DNA from: Phormidium ambiguum IAM M-71
GTDB taxonomy: Bacteria; Cyanobacteriota; Cyanobacteriia; Cyanobacteriales; Aerosakkonemataceae
DNA: 64,000 bases
Assembly (NCBI RefSeq): GCF_001904725.1
Contig: NZ_MRCE01000002.1
Location: forward strand, 124,001 to 188,000
Direction of reading: 5' to 3'
Both the position numbers and the translations under genes were made by a program. Shown here one piece after another: positions 27,982 to 36,855 of the stretch; position 1 is the first letter of the stretch; each line of letters opens with the position of its first letter. The notes below the pieces were generated by a model. That model was not told where the DNA came from. It was given only the letters and a program-made list of their open reading frames with translations, and ran no database searches.

Positions 27982-28014
27982 AGATTCCCGACTTCTTGAA
28001 GAAATCGGGAATCT
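27982..28014. repeat. Dispersed palindrome of the AGATTCCCGA...TCGGGAATCT type
   Basis: AGATTCCCGA (27982-27991) and TCGGGAATCT (28005-28014) are perfect arms with a CTTCTTGAAGAAA-like centre, itself partly self-complementary. The position just after the ligA stop suggests an mRNA 3'-end structure. From memory, near-identical palindromes recur in many cyanobacterial genomes. Confidence 0.65.
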
Positions 28015-28042
28015 GAGCAAATCTAAAATAAAAAATCTCATA

Positions 28043-28966
28043 ATGTCACTTCATCAAAGTTCTGGTAACTGGCGCTTGGGGCTGGCGCTATCATTATTAA
28101 CTGTTTTCCTCTGGGGTGTTTTACCCATAGCCCTAACTGTGGCTTTACAAGGACTTGATGCCTATACTGTCACTTGGTTTCGTTTCCTAGTATCTTTTGT
28201 GTTATTAGGAGTGTATTTATCAGCAAGAAAGCAATTACCATCAGGGGAAAAATTGCTGTCCCTTCCTAAAGGATTGTTTTTAACTGCCGTTATTTTTTTG
28301 GCGCTTAATTACATTCTTTATCTATTAGGCTTAAGTTACACAACTCCAGCAAATGCTCAAGTTTTAATTCAACTTGCCCCTGTATTAATGGGATTAGGGG
28401 GAATCTACATTTTTAAAGAACGTTATACCCTAATTCAATGGATAGGTTTAGCCGGATTAACTTTGGGTTTTGTGCTGTTTTTTAACGAACAATTAAAGAC
28501 TTTGATTACATCTCAAGGTAAATATTTGTTTGGTTCTGGTTTAATCATTATAGCGGCAATAACTTGGGCAATTTACGGATTAGCACAAAAGCAACTTTTA
28601 CAACAGCTATCTTCTGCAAATATTATGTTATTAATTTACGGTAGCTGTGCTTTAATATTTGCCCCTTTTGCTAATCCTCAACCGATACTTTCGCTGAATT
28701 TATTGCAGTTTTCTATGCTGCTATTTTGTGCTTTGAATACTATTGTTGCTTATGGTGCTTTTGCGGAATCATTAGAACATTGGGAAGCTTCAAGGGTGAG
28801 TGCGGTGTTAGCTGCTGCACCAATTGTTACTTTAGCCTCTGTTTGGGCAGTAGCACTATTATTTCCGCAATGGATTTTTACCAATAATCTGACAATTTTA
28901 GGAGTTTTAGGAGCAATTTTAGTAGTGGTTGGTTCAATGACTATTGCTTTAGGAAAAAAAAGTTAG
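28043..28966 (+). CDS. DMT-superfamily (EamA) transporter
   Basis: A 307-residue membrane protein with ten hydrophobic segments in two EamA halves. The first half includes LTVFLWGVLPIALTVALQGLD and TWFRFLVSFVLLGVYL; the second begins near AAITWAIYGLAQKQLLQQL and ends with LTILGVLGAILVVVGS. The duplicated EamA motif (AxxWxxxx in repeat 1, AxTWAxY in repeat 2) is visible. Drug or metabolite exporters of this type move small molecules across the inner membrane; the substrate is unknown. It follows ligA but is separated by the palindrome. A terminator follows at 28980-29019. Confidence 0.9.
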   Translation: MSLHQSSGNWRLGLALSLLTVFLWGVLPIALTVALQGLDAYTVTWFRFLVSFVLLGVYLSARKQLPSGEKLLSLPKGLFLTAVIFLALNYILYLLGLSYTTPANAQVLIQLAPVLMGLGGIYIFKERYTLIQWIGLAGLTLGFVLFFNEQLKTLITSQGKYLFGSGLIIIAAITWAIYGLAQKQLLQQLSSANIMLLIYGSCALIFAPFANPQPILSLNLLQFSMLLFCALNTIVAYGAFAESLEHWEASRVSAVLAAAPIVTLASVWAVALLFPQWIFTNNLTILGVLGAILVVVGSMTIALGKKS

Positions 28967-28979
28967 TTTCTTCTAGTCT

Positions 28980-29019
28980 GTAGAGACGTTCCATGTGATG
29001 TCTCTACTATTTTCTTTTT
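28980..29019 (+). terminator. Palindromic terminator, GTAGAGAC / GTCTCTAC
   Basis: The arms GTAGAGAC (28980-28987) and GTCTCTAC (29000-29007) are followed by TATTTTCTTTTTAA. The same GTAGAGACGT left arm occurs in a longer palindrome at 54611-54638. Confidence 0.75.
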
Positions 29020-29229
29020 AATTTAGAAAAGAAATAAGTAATATTAGCGTGCTATTTTAGCAAATTATTGCTTAGTTGTGTAGTGTTTGTTGGCAACTTT
29101 ATTTAAAATCATATAATTCTCGACGTTTAAGAAAATCTTAGTCAGTATAGAAATAGGAGTATCGTTGTACTTTTTGGACAATGAACTACCAAATTATTGC
29201 AGAGTGTATCTTTGTGAAACCTCCTAATT

Positions 29230-30951
29230 ATGCGTCACTTAACTTACTCGATCGTCAAGTCTTTTCATAGGATAGGAATTTTGCTAGGAATTTCTCTGCT
29301 GACGAATTTAGGAATTAATTTTCCTGCGCGATCGGCAGAGAGAGTGCAAGTTTCTTTCGATATATTAGAGCGCACAATTTCTGTAAATTCTTTGGAAGCT
29401 TACGCTAAAAGAGGAATAGTCCAAACCGATTTAGCACCTTATATTAAATATATTAAGCCTCAACAACAAGAACAGCTACGCCGGATTTTACTCAAACGTT
29501 TAGAAGTGAGACCGATCGCAGTTACCCAATTTTTCAACACACCACAAGCAGAAATTTTACTCCGAAGATTAGGACAAGTTATTCAAACAGAATCAGGAGA
29601 ATATGGTGCCCAAGCAATTCAGCAAGCATTAATTTCTTCTGCTAACGATCCAGAGGGAATTACCTTACTAAATGTTTTACGTAAATTTCCGGCATCTGGA
29701 GTCAGAATTGATTTAGCTAAAGGTCTACAACTTGCTGATGATTTATCCAAATTAATTGAACAATCTAATAAAGCAATTGCAGCTGTTAATCAACAAGCAA
29801 CTACTTTAGTAGCTAATCAAAGTCCTGTACAAATATCTACCTTAGCAAACTTACGTCAACCAGGTTCTTACACAGTTAATAAACAAACCAAACAATTTCT
29901 TGATTCTCGACGTAACCGCAGTTTGAAAGCAGATATTTATGTGCCAATTCCTGATGATAATAATCAGCGCCGAACAGCATTACCAGTAGTTGTAATTTCT
30001 CATGGCTTAGGATCGGACCGAAAAACTTACGCTTATTTAGCACAACATTTGGCTTCATTTGGACTCGCGGTTGCCGTATTGGAACATCCAGGGAGTAATG
30101 CACAGCAATTGCAAAATTTGTTTGAAGGTAAAGCTGAAGAAGTTGCTCAACCTGATGAATTTATTAATCGCCCATTAGATGTTAAATTCCTCCTAAATGA
30201 ATTAGAAGTATTATCCCGAAGTGATATCTTTTATTGGGGTCGTTTAAATACACAAAAAGTGGGAATAATTGGTCAATCTTTTGGGGCCTATACTTCTCTA
30301 GCTTTGGCGGGCGCAGAAATAAATTTTCCAAGTTTGCAAAAAGATTGTGCAGGTATTAATACTTCTTGGAATTTATCACTTTTGCTGCAATGTCGGGCTT
30401 TAACTTTACCAAAGGATAACTATCAATTACGAGATGAAAGAGTAAAAGCTGTAATCGCTATTAATCCAATTGGTAGTAGTGTTTTTGGTAAAAATGGATT
30501 GAACAACATTAATATTCCTGTGACTATAGTTGCGGGTACTGCTGATACAGTTGCACCTGCTTTACCAGAACAAATTGTCCCTTTTACTTGGCTAAATAAC
30601 CCTAACAAGTACTTGTTGATTATGAATAATGGGACTCACTTTTCCACATTAGTTGAGTCTCAGTCTAGTGTACCGCTGCCTGTATCAGTAATCGGCCCAA
30701 ATCCTGCGTTAGCGCAGGATTACATGAAAGTTTTGAGTTTGGCTTTCTTTAAATTTTATATTGCTGAACAGCCAGAATATCAGGCTTATTTGACTCCATC
30801 TTATATTAAATATTTGAGTCAAGAACCTTTACCTTTAAGTTTGGTGCGATCGCTCACCGAAGCTGAGTTAAAATTAGCTTTAGAGCGTCCATCACCAGAA
30901 ACGGTAATTTCGCCCAATAAGCGCAACCAAACTTCACCAAACAATTACTAA
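29230..30951 (+). CDS. DUF1400 alpha/beta hydrolase
   Basis: A 573-residue exported hydrolase. It has a signal peptide (cleavage near residue 33, FPARSAE), then the DUF1400 domain (~35-160: ERVQVSFDILERTISVNSLEAYAKRG, PYIKYIKPQQQEQLRRILL) and an alpha/beta-hydrolase domain (~225-530). The catalytic serine sits in GQSFGAY, and a likely oxyanion segment is VISHGLGSDR. An acid is in AGTADTVAP and a His in NGTHFST. Periplasmic esterase or lipase activity is likely; the substrate is unknown. The truB gene starts 3 bases after its stop, a chance pairing or an operon. Confidence 0.9.
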   Translation: MRHLTYSIVKSFHRIGILLGISLLTNLGINFPARSAERVQVSFDILERTISVNSLEAYAKRGIVQTDLAPYIKYIKPQQQEQLRRILLKRLEVRPIAVTQFFNTPQAEILLRRLGQVIQTESGEYGAQAIQQALISSANDPEGITLLNVLRKFPASGVRIDLAKGLQLADDLSKLIEQSNKAIAAVNQQATTLVANQSPVQISTLANLRQPGSYTVNKQTKQFLDSRRNRSLKADIYVPIPDDNNQRRTALPVVVISHGLGSDRKTYAYLAQHLASFGLAVAVLEHPGSNAQQLQNLFEGKAEEVAQPDEFINRPLDVKFLLNELEVLSRSDIFYWGRLNTQKVGIIGQSFGAYTSLALAGAEINFPSLQKDCAGINTSWNLSLLLQCRALTLPKDNYQLRDERVKAVIAINPIGSSVFGKNGLNNINIPVTIVAGTADTVAPALPEQIVPFTWLNNPNKYLLIMNNGTHFSTLVESQSSVPLPVSVIGPNPALAQDYMKVLSLAFFKFYIAEQPEYQAYLTPSYIKYLSQEPLPLSLVRSLTEAELKLALERPSPETVISPNKRNQTSPNNY

Positions 30952-30954
30952 ATC

Positions 30955-31857
30955 GTGCAAGGTTTCCTGAACTTAAACAAACCCTTTGGAATTACTTCTC
31001 ATGACTGCGTAGCTAAAGTACGCCGTCTATTACGTCAAAAAAAAGTCGGACATGGCGGCACATTAGATCCAGCAGCAACGGGTGTTTTACCCATTGCTTT
31101 GGGTAAAGCAACTCGGTTGTTACAATACCTCCCAGAAGATAAGGCATATCGTGCCACAATTAAATTAGGAATAACTACCACTACCGACGATTTACAAGGA
31201 GAAGTAATTGCCGAAAAATCGGTTGATTCATTAACTTTAAATGAAGTGAAATTTGCTTTAGAAAAATTTCAAGGAACTATTCAACAAATCCCACCTAATT
31301 ATAGTGCAATCCAAGTTCAAGGAAAACGTTTATACGACTTAGCCCGTGCCGGAGAAGATATTGCAGTTCCCCCTAGACAAGTAGAAATTCATCAAATAGA
31401 AATCTTAGCTTGGCGCGAAGGAGAATTTCCAGAATTAGACCTAGAAATTACTTGTGGGCCTGGTACTTATATTAGATCGATCGCACGAGATTTAGGAATA
31501 GCTTTACAAACAGGAGGCACACTCGCCGCCTTAACTCGCACTGCTAGTTGTAGCTTAAAATTAACCGAAAGTTTGACTTTTACAGAGCTAGAAACTCAAA
31601 TAGAACAAGGAACATTTCACCCTATTTCCCCAGAAACAGCTTTAAGCCACATAGAACAAATTACTTTAGCTGAACAAGAAGCACGTCGCTGGTGTCAAGG
31701 ACAACGCCTAGTACTAACTGAAAATTCACCAAAATACTCTTTCGGGAAAAAGCGGGTAAATCAGGAAAATGGAAAATTTTTAGGGATTGGGGAAATAGTA
31801 AATTCTGATACACATCAAATATTAATTCCTCAACTTGTATTGCAACCAATCTCTTAA
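30955..31857 (+). CDS. truB: tRNA pseudouridine(55) synthase TruB
   Basis: A 300-residue enzyme making pseudouridine 55 in the T loop of tRNAs. Motifs: GFLNLNKPFGITSHDCV at the start, HGGTLDPAATGVLPIALGKATRL with catalytic Asp38, and CGPGTYIRSIARDLG. The start is GTG at 30955, 3 bases past the DUF1400 gene stop. Near the C-terminus the PUA-like segment (EARRWCQGQ) is present. Expected full length. Confidence 0.96.
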   Translation: MQGFLNLNKPFGITSHDCVAKVRRLLRQKKVGHGGTLDPAATGVLPIALGKATRLLQYLPEDKAYRATIKLGITTTTDDLQGEVIAEKSVDSLTLNEVKFALEKFQGTIQQIPPNYSAIQVQGKRLYDLARAGEDIAVPPRQVEIHQIEILAWREGEFPELDLEITCGPGTYIRSIARDLGIALQTGGTLAALTRTASCSLKLTESLTFTELETQIEQGTFHPISPETALSHIEQITLAEQEARRWCQGQRLVLTENSPKYSFGKKRVNQENGKFLGIGEIVNSDTHQILIPQLVLQPIS

Positions 31858-31971
31858 GTTAAAATTTGTATTTAATCAGCAATTTAACTCGAAAATTCCT
31901 ACTCTTCAACTAAACAAGGTTGAACTTGCTATCTTGGAAACAGATAAAAAACAATTACTAGAGGCATAGAA

Positions 31972-32553
31972 ATGAGTAAAAATGAAGTCCGGGGAATAAT
32001 CAATGAATTAAAAAGTCAAGTATTCATCTTAAGTGGAACTGTCGCCCTAATGTGGATTCTGGAATTTTTTGACCTCATGGTTTTTCGAGGTAAACTGAAC
32101 TACTTTGGAATCATACCTGGATCGTTTATTGGACTACGTGGCATATTATTCGCACCCTTTCTACATGGAGACTTTTTGCACTTAGCCGCTAACACTATTC
32201 CCTTTGTGACACTTGGCTGGTTAATTATGTTACGAGAAACCAGCGATTTTTTTATTGTTAGTGCCATTTCCATGCTTGTTAGTGGTCTAGGTGTTTGGCT
32301 ATTTGCACCACCCAATAGTATTCATATCGGTGCTAGTGGTGTTGTATTTGGCTATTTGGGTTATTTAATATTTAGAGGCTATTTTCAACGTAGTCCGGGT
32401 TCGATTTTTTTATCATTAATTGTCGGGTTAATTTACGGTAGTATGATTTGGGGAGTACTGCCAACAGAATTAGGAATTTCTTGGCAAGGGCATTTATTTG
32501 GTTTTATTGGTGGTGCGATCGCAGCCCGTTTACTTTCCCGCAAAAAAATCTAA
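31972..32553 (+). CDS. Rhomboid-family intramembrane serine protease
   Basis: A 193-residue integral membrane protein with about six hydrophobic helices. Ser-His dyad: Ser in GASGVVFGYLGY and His in WQGHLFGFIGGAIA. An early His and Asn occur in LHGDFLHLAANTIPFVTLGW (rhomboid H-xx-xN). It would cleave transmembrane substrates within the bilayer. It starts with an ATG preceded by GAGGCATAGAA. A possible N-terminal start deviation is not excluded. It stands alone between truB and DUF3011. Confidence 0.93.
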   Translation: MSKNEVRGIINELKSQVFILSGTVALMWILEFFDLMVFRGKLNYFGIIPGSFIGLRGILFAPFLHGDFLHLAANTIPFVTLGWLIMLRETSDFFIVSAISMLVSGLGVWLFAPPNSIHIGASGVVFGYLGYLIFRGYFQRSPGSIFLSLIVGLIYGSMIWGVLPTELGISWQGHLFGFIGGAIAARLLSRKKI

Positions 32554-32728
32554 ATTTTGTGCAGAAAATACGGAATTGAAAACGCAATTTCCCAATAACT
32601 AATTAGATAGATAAACAGGCTTAAAAAATAAATTAGTTGACGAGAGTAACTAAATTTAGGGATACTATTTCTATCGGGAGGCAGATGTAAAAGTTTCCTA
32701 AGTTCAGTAATGTGAGGAGCCTTACCTA

Positions 32729-33115
32729 ATGACAAATCTGTGTCAAAAAATCGCTTTGGCCAGTGCTGCTACTGTTGCAGTGGCCGCTACTATAATTAGT
32801 GCTGAGTCTGCCTCGGCTCAAAATGCGATTATTTGCGAAAGTCTTGATTTTAGAACCACAGAATGTTTATTCAATACCCGACGTGGCGTATTCCTCGAAA
32901 GACAGTTATCGAATGCGTCTTGCGTAGAAGGTATTGATTGGGGTTATCACAGAGGTTTGATTTGGGTAAGAAACGGATGTCGTGGTGTATTTAGTTCCGG
33001 TCGTGGTAACTGGTCTTCCCCTGACGAAGAAGCTTGTTGTATTGAAGAAGAAGTTTACCGCCCAAAACCCAGGCGGCGCGTGCGTCGTCGCCCCAGGACT
33101 ATTCATTGCCCCTGA
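32729..33115 (+). CDS. DUF3011 domain secreted protein
   Basis: A 128-residue exported protein. A signal peptide ends near residue 31 (SASAQN). The DUF3011 unit covers ~35-100: ICESLDFRTTECLFNTRRG, RQLSNASCVEGIDWGYHRG, and IWVRNGCRGVF. Its repeated CESx...RxxC and WGY...GC signature resembles the tandem DUF3011 proteins of proteobacteria and cyanobacteria. The tail is proline/arginine rich (RRRVRRRPR). Its function is unknown. RBS GTGAGGAG is close to the start. Confidence 0.8.
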   Translation: MTNLCQKIALASAATVAVAATIISAESASAQNAIICESLDFRTTECLFNTRRGVFLERQLSNASCVEGIDWGYHRGLIWVRNGCRGVFSSGRGNWSSPDEEACCIEEEVYRPKPRRRVRRRPRTIHCP

Positions 33116-33139
33116 TTTTAAGATGAATCGAATCTTTTC

Positions 33140-33195
33140 CCATTCGCTAATCCCCTTGCTCCCTTGTCCCCTTGTCTCCTTGTCCCCTAGTCATT
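33140..33195. repeat. Short tandem-repeat tract (CCTTGTC type)
   Basis: A run of CCTTGTCCC/CTCCTTGTC-like units, about 7-9 bases each, spans the stop codon and last 15 or so codons of the minus-strand acetyltransferase gene (stop at 33147-33149). It is the same class of 7-8 bp repeat seen at 39791-39850 and 42231-42416. Confidence 0.75.
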
Positions 33196-33806
33196 GTTCG
33201 CGGATGATGAGGACGACAGGGACTACCCCAGCAAACTTGTCCAGCGGGTAAACTGCGAAATACGCTACTGCGTGCGCCTACTATAGTGTTGGCACCAATT
33301 TCTACACCTGGGCCAACAAAACAATCAGTTGCTACCCAAGCGCCGTTGCCAATGGTAATTGGTGCGGTGATTAGACTGAAAGTGGGGTTTTGAAAATCAT
33401 GATTTCCAGTGCAAAGGTAGCATTCTTGGGAAATGACGCTGTGACGACCAATATGAATGTAATCTAAGCTGTACAAAACTACGTCATCACCAATCCAACT
33501 GTAATCGCCGATTTCTACTTTCCAAGGGTAGGTGAAACGGGCGGTGGGTCGAATGACGACTCCTTTGCCGATTTTTGCCCCGAATAAACGCAGTAAAGCG
33601 ATTCTGGGTGCGTGTAGTTGGTGGGGTGTGAGGGGAAATACGATCGCTTGCACCAACCACCATAATAAAATCATCCAGCCAGAACGACCGCGATCGAAAT
33701 TTGATTGATCGTACTGGCGTAAATCCATCCAAGGTTCTGCTTCCAATGCAGATGCTTTTTTAGTAGCAGAAACTGGATCAGTTGGTTCAGGAACCCACTG
33801 TGTCAT
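33147..33806 (-). CDS. WcaF-like colanic-acid-type acetyltransferase (LbH fold)
   Basis: A 219-residue left-handed beta-helix acyltransferase. An N-terminal region (MDLRQYDQSNFDRGRSGW, LVQAIVFPLTPHQ) is followed by hexapeptide repeats: IGKGVVIRP, YPWKVEIGDYSWIGDDVVLYS, HIGRHSVISQECYLCTGNHD, and the active-site region ITIGNGAWVATDCFVGPGVEIG. The family O-acetylates exopolysaccharide sugars. Its last dozen residues (TRGQGDKGTREQGD) are translation of a tandem repeat and are not family-conserved, so the native C-terminus was probably extended. It overlaps the end of the upstream GT2 gene by 20 bases, an operon on the minus strand. Confidence 0.85.
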   Translation of the reverse strand: MTQWVPEPTDPVSATKKASALEAEPWMDLRQYDQSNFDRGRSGWMILLWWLVQAIVFPLTPHQLHAPRIALLRLFGAKIGKGVVIRPTARFTYPWKVEIGDYSWIGDDVVLYSLDYIHIGRHSVISQECYLCTGNHDFQNPTFSLITAPITIGNGAWVATDCFVGPGVEIGANTIVGARSSVFRSLPAGQVCWGSPCRPHHPRTMTRGQGDKGTREQGD

Positions 33807-34767
33807 AAGCTGTAGAGTCGTTGGTGGTGGGAGAATCGGCTGTAGATGTTACACTCTTGGTAGTAACTGGTTGTGGTGCATTGTTTAACTGACCACCAAA
33901 ACGGCGTAATTCGTAGAGTTTGACCCCAATTTGATATTCGTATTGGCTCAAAAGCCTAGCATAAGTGTACCCGGCTCTCCCATCTAAAAAGCCTAACTGA
34001 AAAACATAACTCAGTAAGAAACGTAATGTGGGTTTAAAAGGTAAACGTACCCAAACTTTCTTTAAAAAGCGTTTGCGTTGAACGGAATCTCCTAAAATAT
34101 TAGCGCCGATCGTACCATCATCACCCCGGCCAGTTAACAAGTTCAAATAAACGCGAGCTTCCCAATTAGAATAACGATTGTGTCGTTCTAACCAGTGATA
34201 AACATCCCGGAAGTCAATGTGCAGCATATCATTTTTGAGATATGCAACTTTGCCTTCTAAAACTACGTGCTCATGAACTTCGTTATCTCCCGTGTTGCGA
34301 ATTTCTTCCGTCCCCAAGTTTTCGTAACGTCCTTTTTGGTGACGGAATAAGCGTAAATTCCAATCTGGATATCTGCCACCATGACGAATCCAAGTTCCTA
34401 AGAAAAAGACTCTCCGATTCAGATAGTAACCGTTGTAATCCGGGTTTTTAATGGCTTCGGCAATTTCTGCCCAAAGTTCTGGGGTAATGCGTTCGTCGCA
34501 ATCAACTATTAAAACCCACTCATTACGGAATGGTAAGTTTTCTAATGACCAGTTTTTCTTTTTCGGCCAACGACCGTTAAAGTGAAACTGTACGACATTT
34601 GCGCCGTATTTTTGGGAAATTTCGATCGATCGATCGCTGCTTTGGGAGTCCACGACAAAAACTTCATCCGCCACTGCTACACTTTCTAAACAAGCTGGCA
34701 AGTTAGCTTCTTCGTTTTTGGCGGGAATCAACACGGAAACCGGGATTTTTTGGGCTGTGACAGTCAT
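33787..34767 (-). CDS. Glycosyltransferase family 2 (WaaE/KdtX-like)
   Basis: About 326 residues from Met at 34767 (MTVTAQKIPVSVLIPAKNEE); a frame reaching 34812 adds 15 residues. The GT-A motifs are VLIPAKNEEANL, VDSQSSDRS and VLIVDCDERITPELW (metal-binding DCD). The longer C-terminal part (residues ~130-300) includes HGGRYPDWNLRLFRHQKG and HVVLEGKVAYLKNDMLHIDFRD, as in LPS/EPS core glycosyltransferases of the WaaE group. It likely adds a hexose or heptose residue to a surface glycan. The WcaF-like gene follows with a 20-base overlap. Confidence 0.88.
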   Translation of the reverse strand: MTVTAQKIPVSVLIPAKNEEANLPACLESVAVADEVFVVDSQSSDRSIEISQKYGANVVQFHFNGRWPKKKNWSLENLPFRNEWVLIVDCDERITPELWAEIAEAIKNPDYNGYYLNRRVFFLGTWIRHGGRYPDWNLRLFRHQKGRYENLGTEEIRNTGDNEVHEHVVLEGKVAYLKNDMLHIDFRDVYHWLERHNRYSNWEARVYLNLLTGRGDDGTIGANILGDSVQRKRFLKKVWVRLPFKPTLRFLLSYVFQLGFLDGRAGYTYARLLSQYEYQIGVKLYELRRFGGQLNNAPQPVTTKSVTSTADSPTTNDSTAYDTVGS

Positions 34768-34845
34768 GTTAGTGGTGCTTAATTTAGCAATAAAGTTCAA
34801 GATAATCGGCAATTGAGCAAATGAGAATAAAACTCATCGCTGATT

Positions 34846-35766
34846 TTATTTTTCCCCGTTTGCGGCTGGAAATAACCCCATGATTACAGAAATTAAATAT
34901 CCAATTTGACCGTAGCTATATACTAAATTTTCAAATCTGCGATCGGGATAGCGAAAATATTTAATACTTTTATAAACCCCGTACATCAAACGTTCCCCGC
35001 CCCGCCCTAACTGTTGTTGCACCTGGGATTTTCCGATGAGTTGTTCGCGGTAATATTCGCTAATGCCTTGCCACCAACCCCGACTTAAAAACCATTGCGG
35101 GTTGATTCGTTCTGGGGAAACGTTATGCTGCACTAAAGCTTCGGGGAGATAAGCAACTTGCCAACCTCGATTTAAAGCTTGTTCGGTCATTAGTAGTTCT
35201 TCGTTGGATAGTAGTTTTTTCCCAACTCGACCCAAGTTAATATCGAAACCACCGATTTCTTCTAAAAATTTGCGTCGAATTGAATAGTTTAATCCTCTTG
35301 GAGTTAAGCCTGGGCGATCGATATAAACGATTTTGTCCCCCAGATTATATGCACCCAAATTTCCGGCTAAGTCCTCGGAAAGCCATTTTGGAGGCGAAAT
35401 TCCCTCTGGCCAAATTAAGGTAACTTTGCCACCTGCGATCGCTAATTTTTCGTTACTTTGATAAGCTGCATACAACACGCTTAACCAAGTTTTACTAGCT
35501 ACAGCATCATCATCTAGATAAGCAAGAATTGGACTTATTGCTGCTTTAGCGCCTGTGTTGCGAGCTACAGATAATCCCGTAATTGGTTCGTAGATGTATT
35601 TCACGCTAGGGCGTGCTTGAACTATTTCACGAGTGCGATCGCTCGAAGCGTTGTCCACAACAATTATTTCATAATCTGGAAAATCTTGTGCTAGCAAACT
35701 ATCAATAGCTGCTCCTAAATATTTTTCTCGATTATGTGTACAGATAATTGCAGAAATTTTCGTCAT
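34846..35766 (-). CDS. Glycosyltransferase family 2, HpsE-like (hormogonium polysaccharide)
   Basis: A 306-residue GT2. ISAIICTHNREKYL, VVDNASSDRT and AYLDDDAVASK are the donor and metal motifs. The C-terminal part has GGFDINLGRVGKKLLSNEELLM, WQVAYLPEALVQHNV and ISEYYREQLIG. The length and these motifs match cyanobacterial HpsE, a glycosyltransferase needed for the hormogonium polysaccharide secreted during gliding. The hps locus itself (hpsA-D, pilins) is not adjacent. It lies upstream of the other GT2 and the WcaF-like gene on the same strand, with about 80 bases between, so the three may be one operon. Confidence 0.7.
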   Translation of the reverse strand: MTKISAIICTHNREKYLGAAIDSLLAQDFPDYEIIVVDNASSDRTREIVQARPSVKYIYEPITGLSVARNTGAKAAISPILAYLDDDAVASKTWLSVLYAAYQSNEKLAIAGGKVTLIWPEGISPPKWLSEDLAGNLGAYNLGDKIVYIDRPGLTPRGLNYSIRRKFLEEIGGFDINLGRVGKKLLSNEELLMTEQALNRGWQVAYLPEALVQHNVSPERINPQWFLSRGWWQGISEYYREQLIGKSQVQQQLGRGGERLMYGVYKSIKYFRYPDRRFENLVYSYGQIGYLISVIMGLFPAANGEK

Positions 35767-36020
35767 AAACTTCCGCCTAATTGTTAACTAACTTATCGCT
35801 TGTTTATAAAAAGCTACATTTCTCACCAAAAGTTTTAATAATTACTTTTTGGAGATGAACTTAGAAAAATTAGCGTTTAACTTTTCTCATGCTACCAAAT
35901 AAAAGTCATTGAAGATATCCGTGAAATCTTTGACACTGGTATGATTATTAAGTACCGTTAACTACGTAGGCAAAAGAAACAAATTTTATCGATCGGATTG
36001 TTCGCAGTTTTCGCTAATTT

Positions 36021-36584
36021 ATGACGGAAATATCTTCAAGACAAGTAATTTTAGTAACTGGGCCAGCGCGATCGGGTAAAAGTGAGTGGGCGGAATCATT
36101 GGCTGAGGCATCGGGAAAATCTGTGATTTATATAGCTACTGCTCAAAAAGATCCCAATGATTCTGAATGGATGGCGAGAATTGCACAACACGCGCAGCGT
36201 CGTCCTTCTAGTTGGCAAACTTGGGAAGTACCGATAAATTTAGCTGTAACTATTAAGGAAGCAAACAGTTGTAGTTGCTTGCTGGTAGATTCTTTAGGAA
36301 CCTGGGTAGCAAATTTATTAGAATCCGATCCAACCCAATGGGAGAAAATCTTAAAAGAATTGTTAGAAACCGTTGAGAATTGTAATTGTGATGTAATATT
36401 CGTCGCAGAGGAAACAGGCTGGGGTGTAGTTCCAGCATATCCATCAGGTCGCCATTTCCGCGATCGCTTGGGGTGTGTGGTACGTCAAGTAGGAGCGATC
36501 GCAAATCTCACTTACTTAGTCACAGCAGGTCATGTTTTGAATTTAAGTCAACTCGGTACTGCTTTAAATAAAAAATGTAATTAG
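36021..36584 (+). CDS. cobU: Adenosylcobinamide kinase/guanylyltransferase CobU
   Basis: A 187-residue bifunctional enzyme. P-loop GPARSGKS at residues 14-21; substrate-binding HAQRRPSSWQTWEVP (the guanylylated His is in the HxxRRP segment); LLVDSLGTWVANLL (Walker B-like); and FVAEETGWGVVPAYPSGRHFRD. It activates adenosylcobinamide to the GDP form in late cobalamin (pseudocobalamin in cyanobacteria) synthesis. ATG at 36021. It stands alone, without cobS or cobT in the window. Confidence 0.95.
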   Translation: MTEISSRQVILVTGPARSGKSEWAESLAEASGKSVIYIATAQKDPNDSEWMARIAQHAQRRPSSWQTWEVPINLAVTIKEANSCSCLLVDSLGTWVANLLESDPTQWEKILKELLETVENCNCDVIFVAEETGWGVVPAYPSGRHFRDRLGCVVRQVGAIANLTYLVTAGHVLNLSQLGTALNKKCN

Positions 36585-36637
36585 CTATTACCTGATTAAT
36601 CACATTTTTCTGAATTTACAAGTTATAGTTGTTCAAA

Positions 36638-36666
36638 CTTGAGAAATAAGTATTTTATTTCTCAAG
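36638..36666. terminator. Perfect hairpin after cobU
   Basis: CTTGAGAAATA (36638-36648) and TATTTCTCAAG (36656-36666) form an 11-bp stem with a 7-base loop. No T-run follows on either strand, so it may be a transcript end, a structured spacer or a dispersed palindrome. Confidence 0.45.
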
Positions 36667-36855
36667 GATGAAGATCGATAAAGGCTATGCTTGATTTACC
36701 AGGAAATTTATTCCTTTTTATAGCTGAGTTAATCCCCTACTAGCTGGAAACATGATTTCAAAAAAAAAACTAAGATGAGGAGATAGTTGAGAGATATTCC
36801 AAATAATCTCCTATCCATTGCTCCCTAGTTTTTACCTGTGATTTAATTAAAAGCT

